Shown here one piece after another: positions 59,628 to 64,000 of a DNA stretch of 64,000 bases. Made by a program: the position numbers and the translations under genes. Origin of the DNA: CAZMMV01 sp964637035 (lineage in GTDB: Bacteria; Bacillota; Clostridia; Tissierellales; Tissierellaceae); assembly GCA_964637035.1 (NCBI GenBank), contig CAZWTU010000001.1:62001-126000 (forward strand). The letters are read 5' to 3'. How positions within the stretch are numbered: position 1 is the first letter of the stretch; every line of letters begins with the position of its first letter. The notes beneath the pieces were generated by a model, which saw only the letters and a program-made list of their open reading frames with translations, was not told where the DNA came from and ran no database searches.

Positions 59628-61163
59628 ATTCAAAATTTACTAATTAGTGCAATTCTTGGAGCAATTATTGGAATTATTGCTGGATATTTTATAAGAAAAA
59701 ATATCGGTGAAGGTAAGATAAATAATGCTGAAGAAGTAGCTAAAAAATTAATTAATGATGCAGAAAGAGATGCAGAAGCTAATAAAAAAGCTCTTGTAGT
59801 AGAAGCAAAAGAAGAAATGCTTAGATTGAAAAATGAAGTGGAAAAAGAAAATCGTGAAAGAAGATCAGAAATTCAGAAACTTGAAAAACGCATTATCACC
59901 AAAGAAGAAAATATTGAAAGAAAATCTGAAAACTTAGAAAAAAAGGAAGAAAGTTTATCTAAGAAGAAAAAGGAAATAGAAGATATAAAGTCTAAAATTG
60001 ATGAAGTATATGAAAGCCAAGTTTTAGAATTAGAGAGACTATCAGGTTTGACTTCAGATGATGCAAGGGAACTTTTATTAAATGAAACAAGAAAAGAAAT
60101 TGTTCATGAATCAGCTATGATGATAAAAGAATTAGAAAATCAAGCAAAAGAAGATTCTGAAAAAAATGCTAGAGAAATAATATCTATAGCTATACAAAAA
60201 TATGCTGCTGATCATGTAGCAGAAACTACTGTTACAGTGGTTACATTGCCAAATGATGAAATGAAAGGCAGGATAATTGGTAGAGAGGGCCGTAATATTA
60301 GAACTTTAGAAACCTTAACGGGAATTGATTTAATAATCGATGATACCCCTGAAGCAGTAGTGTTGTCGGGTTTTGATCCTGTAAGAAGAGAAATTGCTAG
60401 GATAGCCCTGGAAAAACTTATTGTAGATGGTAGAATCCATCCTGCTAGAATTGAAGAAATGGTGGAAAAAGCTAGAAAAGAAGTAAATAATATTATTCGA
60501 GAAGCAGGAGAAGAAGCAGCATTTGATGTAGGAATACACGGACTTCATCCTGAATTGATTAAATTATTAGGTAGACTTAAATATAGAACAAGCTATGGTC
60601 AAAATGTCTTAAAGCACTCCATAGAAGTCTCACATTTATCAGGAATTATGGCTGCCGAATTAGGCTGTGATGTAAGAATAGCTAAAAGAGCAGGGTTACT
60701 ACATGATATTGGAAAAGCTATTGACCACGAAGTAGAAGGACCTCATGTAGACATAGGTGTGGATTTAGCTAAAAGATATAAGGAATCTAAAGATATTTTA
60801 CATGCCATAGAAGCACATCATGGTGACGTAGAAGCTAAAACCATAGAAGCTGTCTTAGTACAAGCTTCTGATGCAATCTCTGCTGCTAGACCTGGTGCTA
60901 GGCGAGAAACTTTAGAATCTTATATTAAAAGACTTAAAAAATTGGAAGAAATTGCAAACTCATATGACGGTATTGAAAAATCTTATGCAATACAAGCTGG
61001 TAGGGAAATAAGAATCATAGTAAAACCTGATGAAATAACGGAAGCTCAGATGATTCATACTGCTAGAGATATAGTAAAAAATATCGAATCAGAACTGGAT
61101 TATCCAGGTCAAGTAAAAGTAAATGTAATCCGTGAAACAAGGGCGATTGAATATGCTAAATAA
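59628..61163 (+). CDS. rny: Ribonuclease Y
   Basis: From 59628 the protein has about 511 residues: an N-terminal membrane helix (LISAILGAIIGIIAGYF), a long coiled coil (about 28-190), a KH domain with GRIIGREGRNIRTLETLTG, and an HD domain with HSIEVSHLSGIMAAE and GLLHDIGKAIDHE. RNase Y starts mRNA decay at the membrane. The first in-frame ATG is at 59817, which would remove the membrane helix. No ATG, GTG or TTG lies in frame between the upstream stop at 59604 and 59817. GGAGGTG (59614-59620) points to ATT at 59628. The usual length is about 513-520, supporting this. Confidence 0.93.
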   Translation: MQNLLISAILGAIIGIIAGYFIRKNIGEGKINNAEEVAKKLINDAERDAEANKKALVVEAKEEMLRLKNEVEKENRERRSEIQKLEKRIITKEENIERKSENLEKKEESLSKKKKEIEDIKSKIDEVYESQVLELERLSGLTSDDARELLLNETRKEIVHESAMMIKELENQAKEDSEKNAREIISIAIQKYAADHVAETTVTVVTLPNDEMKGRIIGREGRNIRTLETLTGIDLIIDDTPEAVVLSGFDPVRREIARIALEKLIVDGRIHPARIEEMVEKARKEVNNIIREAGEEAAFDVGIHGLHPELIKLLGRLKYRTSYGQNVLKHSIEVSHLSGIMAAELGCDVRIAKRAGLLHDIGKAIDHEVEGPHVDIGVDLAKRYKESKDILHAIEAHHGDVEAKTIEAVLVQASDAISAARPGARRETLESYIKRLKKLEEIANSYDGIEKSYAIQAGREIRIIVKPDEITEAQMIHTARDIVKNIESELDYPGQVKVNVIRETRAIEYAK

Positions 61164-61165
61164 TA

Positions 61166-61200
61166 ATTTTAAAACTAGTACCTAGTTAATATATTAAAAT
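61166..61200 (+). other. Hairpin between rny and spoVS
   Basis: ATTTTAA-AACTAG (61166-61178) pairs with CTAGTT (61182-61187) and TTAAAAT (61194-61200), with a 6-base bulge. No T run follows directly. It may end the rny transcript weakly. A TATAAT at 61211-61216 could serve spoVS. Confidence 0.3.
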
Positions 61201-61231
61201 AAATTTCAAATATAATAGGGGGAACTAATTT

Positions 61232-61492
61232 ATGAATATATTAAAAGTATCATCAAAATCAAATCCAAATTCAGTAGCTGGTGCCTTAGCAGGAGTCCTA
61301 AGAGAAAAAGGAAATGCTGAAATCCAGGCAATTGGTGCAGGTGCTATAAACCAATCAGTTAAAGCTATTGCAATTGCTAGAGGGTTTGTCGCTCCCAGTG
61401 GAATGGATCTCATTTGTATACCTGCCTTCACAGATATTTTAATAGATGGTGAAGAGAGAACTGCTATTAAACTAATTATTGAACCAAGATAA
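61232..61492 (+). CDS. spoVS: Stage V sporulation protein S
   Basis: The 86-residue protein shows the very conserved SpoVS pattern: ILKVSSKSNPNSVAGALAGVLRE, IQAIGAGAINQSVKAIAIARGF and SGMDLICIPAFTDI. SpoVS is an Alba-like protein needed for late sporulation (coat and septation) in B. subtilis and is encoded near rny there too. TAGGGGG precedes the ATG. Presence supports a spore-forming lineage, although SpoVS also occurs in some non-spore-formers. Confidence 0.97.
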   Translation: MNILKVSSKSNPNSVAGALAGVLREKGNAEIQAIGAGAINQSVKAIAIARGFVAPSGMDLICIPAFTDILIDGEERTAIKLIIEPR

Positions 61493-61505
61493 TTTGATAA
61501 TTTAT

Positions 61506-61533
61506 AAAAACCTGCCAATTGGCAGGTTTTTTA
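61506..61533 (+). terminator. Intrinsic terminator after spoVS
   Basis: AAAAACCTGCC (61506-61516) pairs with GGCAGGTTTTT (61521-61531) around AATT, with the T run within the right arm and beyond. It is 14 bases past the stop codon. Confidence 0.92.
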
Positions 61534-61566
61534 TGAATCAATATTCTCTATTTAGGAGTGAATTCA

Positions 61567-62382
61567 GTGAAATTTGATTTACATGTACATACAAATCATT
61601 CAGATGGAATGTTTTCTCCAGAAGAGGTAATAGATCTTGCCAGAAATCTAGATTTAAAGGGAATTGCAATTACCGATCACGATACTACCTCTGGCTTACA
61701 AATTGCAAATGAATATGTTGAAAATTTTCCTGGCTTTGAAGTCATTCCAGGAATTGAATTTTCTTGCGTTCACCAAGGTGAAGAAGTTCATATTTTAGGA
61801 TATTATATTAATAGTGAAGACACCAATATTATCTATATCACTAATGAATTGAAGTCCTCTCGCTTAGAACGTGGAAAAAAAATGATAGAAAAAATAAATC
61901 AATTAGGCTTAGATTTAAATATATTTGATATACAACAATTTGACAAAGGAAAGGTTTTAGGAAGACCGCATATTGCAAGAGCATTAGTTTCTAAGGGCTA
62001 TGTGCGTAATATAAATGAAGCATTTGAAAAATATCTAAAATTAGGAGCACCCGCTTATGTAGAAAGATATAAAATAACCATAGATGAAACTATAAATTTG
62101 ATAAAAAATGCTGGTGGTATTCCTGTATTAGCCCATCCAGGACTTATAAAAAATAAAAAAATACTGGACTACTGCGTAAAAAGTGGAATTCAAGGTATAG
62201 AAGTAATCCATTCTAAACACAGTAACAGCGATGTTTCTTATCTTATTGAATTTGCAAAGGAAAACAATCTAATAATTACGGGTGGTTCTGATTTCCATGG
62301 GGATAGAGGAAAAAATAGATTACTCCTTGGTCAATACTATGTGGGCAAAAATACTATCTCACAACTAAGGGGGAAGATATAA
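61567..62382 (+). CDS. PHP-domain metal-dependent phosphoesterase
   Basis: The protein has about 271 residues and the PHP metal motifs DLHVHTNHSDG, AITDHDT, IPGIEFSC, VHILGY, LAHPG and GGSDFHG. This stand-alone type is related to the family with nucleoside 3',5'-bisphosphate phosphatase (RNase AM, YciV) members. Substrate cannot be told from sequence. GTG at 61567 follows TTAGGAGTG; an in-frame GTG at 61558 lies in that site. Its TAA is directly followed by the TTG of a PadR regulator. Confidence 0.88.
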   Translation: MKFDLHVHTNHSDGMFSPEEVIDLARNLDLKGIAITDHDTTSGLQIANEYVENFPGFEVIPGIEFSCVHQGEEVHILGYYINSEDTNIIYITNELKSSRLERGKKMIEKINQLGLDLNIFDIQQFDKGKVLGRPHIARALVSKGYVRNINEAFEKYLKLGAPAYVERYKITIDETINLIKNAGGIPVLAHPGLIKNKKILDYCVKSGIQGIEVIHSKHSNSDVSYLIEFAKENNLIITGGSDFHGDRGKNRLLLGQYYVGKNTISQLRGKI

Positions 62383-62766
62383 TTGAAATCCAATAAACCC
62401 CAACGGCAAAGGCAATTTCCAACTACAATCAGTACTACATCCTTTGTCAAACTTTATATCTTACATCTACTTAATGAAAATTCCTATTACGGCAATAAAA
62501 TAAAAGATGAAATAAAAACTAGATTGGATAACAAATGGGAACCCAGTCCTGGGATGATATATCCTTTATTAAGACAATTAGAGGGAGATGGCTATATAGT
62601 AGGTACTTGGGATGAACCCAATAAAAGGTCAATTAGGAGATATAGGATAACAGATAGTGGAATCAAACATTACAAAGCATTATTGCTGCAGAACAAATCA
62701 TCCTTTGATAACTCTTTACTTATCATCAAAAATGTGTTAAAAGATATATATGAGGTTGATATTTGA
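62383..62766 (+). CDS. PadR-family transcriptional regulator
   Basis: The 127-residue protein has a winged-helix domain: TSFVKLYILHLLNENSYYGNKI, PSPGMIYPLLRQLEGDGYIV and RYRITDSGIKHYKALL are the PadR core. The short C-terminal helix (about 105-125) is a dimerisation helix of the small PadR type. The start is TTG at 62383 with AAGGGGGAAG upstream, adjoining the PHP gene, so the two are co-transcribed. Its targets are unknown; autoregulation is common in this family. Confidence 0.87.
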   Translation: MKSNKPQRQRQFPTTISTTSFVKLYILHLLNENSYYGNKIKDEIKTRLDNKWEPSPGMIYPLLRQLEGDGYIVGTWDEPNKRSIRRYRITDSGIKHYKALLLQNKSSFDNSLLIIKNVLKDIYEVDI

Positions 62767-62810
62767 AATGTTATTGTAACTTAAAAAATATTATGGAGGC
62801 ATGATTATCA

Positions 62811-64000
62811 ATGAGTTTGAATTTATCTAAAAAAGGACTAAAAATTGAACCATCATTAACTTTAGACATTACTGCAAAAGCAAAGGCAATGAAAGATTCT
62901 GGTATTGATGTTATTAGCTTTGGGGCTGGAGAACCTGATTTTAACACACCTCAAAACATACAGGATGAGGGAATTAGAGCTATTAAAGAAGGATTAACTA
63001 GATATACACCAGCATCAGGAATAGTTGAACTTAAAAAAGCTATATGTGATAAGTTAAAAAAAGATAATAATTTAGATTATGAAACAAAAAACATTATTAT
63101 ATCTAGTGGTGCAAAGCATTCTATCTATAATGCACTGATGGCAATACTAAATCCTGAAGATGAGGTAATATTCAGTGTTCCTTTTTGGGTTAGTTATCCT
63201 GAGTTAGTTAGATTAGCTGATGGTGTTCCTGTATATATTGAAACTAAAGAGGAAAACAACTTTAAATTTACAATTAATGATTTAAACAAGGTTATGACTA
63301 AAAAAACAAAAGCTATAATACTAAACAGTCCAAATAACCCAACTGGCTCTGTTTACAATAAAGAAGAGTTAACTGAAATTGCTAATTGGGCTGTTGAAAA
63401 TAATATTTTTATAATTTCTGATGAAATTTATGAAAAATTAATTTACAGCGATAATGGGCATGTTCCCATAGGATCAATTAATGATGATGTTAAAAAATTA
63501 ACAATTTTGATAAATGGTATGTCAAAGGCCCATGCTATGACTGGATGGAGGATAGGATATGCTGCGGCCCATGAAGATATTATTAAAGTAATGAGCAATA
63601 TACAAGCTCACTCCACCTCTAATCCTTGTTCTATTTCTCAGTACGCAAGTGTAGAGGGATTAACTGGGGATCAAGATAGTGTAAGTGAAATGAAAAAACA
63701 TTTTGGTCAGAGAAGAGATTACATGGCAGAAACTATAAATTCCATAAGAGGATTATCATGTAAGAAGCCAGAAGGTGCTTTCTATATAATGATGAATTTC
63801 ACTAATTTAATAGGTAAGGAAATCAATGGTAAGACTATTAATTCATCCATGGATTTCAGTAACTTATTATTAGAAGAGGCTAATGTTGCTGTAGTACCTG
63901 GGATAGCATTTGGTGATGACAAATATGTAAGATTGTCTTATGCAACTTCAATGGAAAATATAGAAAAAGGACTACTAAGAATTAAGAAAATAGTAGAATC
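62811..64000 (+). CDS. Class I aminotransferase, probable aspartate aminotransferase, cut by window end
   Basis: An open frame runs from ATG 62811 to the window end, 396 full codons, so only the last few residues are missing. It begins MSLNLSKKGLKIEPSLTLDI and has SFGAGEPDFNTP, SSGAKHSIYNAL, ILNSPNNPTGSVY, FIISDEIYEKLIY and the PLP lysine block GMSKAHAMTGWRIGY, and an end block YVRLSYATSMENIEKGL. This is the AspC subgroup Ib. TGGAGG (62794-62799) is 11 bases before the ATG. An ATG at 62801 is out of frame. Confidence 0.93.
   Translation, partial: MSLNLSKKGLKIEPSLTLDITAKAKAMKDSGIDVISFGAGEPDFNTPQNIQDEGIRAIKEGLTRYTPASGIVELKKAICDKLKKDNNLDYETKNIIISSGAKHSIYNALMAILNPEDEVIFSVPFWVSYPELVRLADGVPVYIETKEENNFKFTINDLNKVMTKKTKAIILNSPNNPTGSVYNKEELTEIANWAVENNIFIISDEIYEKLIYSDNGHVPIGSINDDVKKLTILINGMSKAHAMTGWRIGYAAAHEDIIKVMSNIQAHSTSNPCSISQYASVEGLTGDQDSVSEMKKHFGQRRDYMAETINSIRGLSCKKPEGAFYIMMNFTNLIGKEINGKTINSSMDFSNLLLEEANVAVVPGIAFGDDKYVRLSYATSMENIEKGLLRIKKIVE

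Noticed and set aside
62801..62830. Short upstream frame overlapping the aminotransferase start
   Set aside because: Its ATG is only one base from the Shine-Dalgarno sequence, so initiation there is unlikely.

Overview
The window is AT-rich, and every gene I can support lies on the + strand. It reads as a chromosomal segment of a motile, probably endospore-forming, low-GC Gram-positive bacterium. The gene order (fla/che operon, then rpsB-tsf-pyrH-frr-uppS-cdsA-rseP-ispG-polC-rimP-nusA-infB, then rpsO-pnp) is the Bacillus/Clostridium order. FliY replaces FliN, and FapA, SpoVS, a YlmC/YmxH protein and SpoIIIE/FtsK are present. The details fit Clostridia or Tissierellia better than Bacilli. I see no tRNA, rRNA, CRISPR array, insertion sequence or prophage, and no stretch over 300 bases without a gene.

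Region 1 (1-26340) is a flagellar and chemotaxis operon without an obvious internal terminator. It starts inside fliI and runs fliJ, a YlxF/MotE-like gene, fliK, flgD, a TIGR02530-type gene, flgE, flbD/swrD, motA, motB, fliL, fliM, fliY, cheY, fliO, fliP, fliQ, fliR, flhB, flhA, flhF, flhG, a PilZ gene, cheB, cheA, cheW, cheC, cheD, sigD, fapA, a small K/N/Q-rich gene and a SwrB-position gene. It encodes the export apparatus, the hook, the stator, the switch and the signalling pathway that sets its direction, and ends with sigma-28.

Region 2 (26341-47120) is core translation and envelope synthesis: rpsB, tsf, pyrH, frr, uppS, cdsA, rseP, ispG, polC, then the rimP-nusA-ylxR-infB-rbfA-nrnA-truB-ribF run, rpsO and pnp. 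RNA control elements lie between transcription units: a NusA-type attenuator before rimP, a likely S15 leader before rpsO, and several intrinsic terminators. dxr and ylxQ are absent from their usual places.

Region 3 (47121-56100) carries a polysaccharide deacetylase homologue, dut, ylmC, a TepA/ClpP-like protease, ftsK/spoIIIE, rimO, pgsA, cinA and recA. recA has a LexA-type box and an unusual hairpin between its Shine-Dalgarno sequence and its start codon.

Region 4 (56101-59455) is the most unusual part. Four tightly packed genes follow the recA terminator: an Mre11/SbcD-like nuclease, a Rad50/SbcC-like N-terminal half ending at a CPLC zinc-hook motif, an 82-residue coiled-coil protein, and a separate C-terminal ATPase half with signature, Walker B and switch histidine. 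The N-half coil contains four 47-residue repeats.

Region 5 (59456-64000) holds rny (RNase Y), whose only well-placed start is an ATT codon behind a structured leader, then spoVS, a PHP phosphoesterase, a PadR regulator and an aminotransferase cut by the window end.
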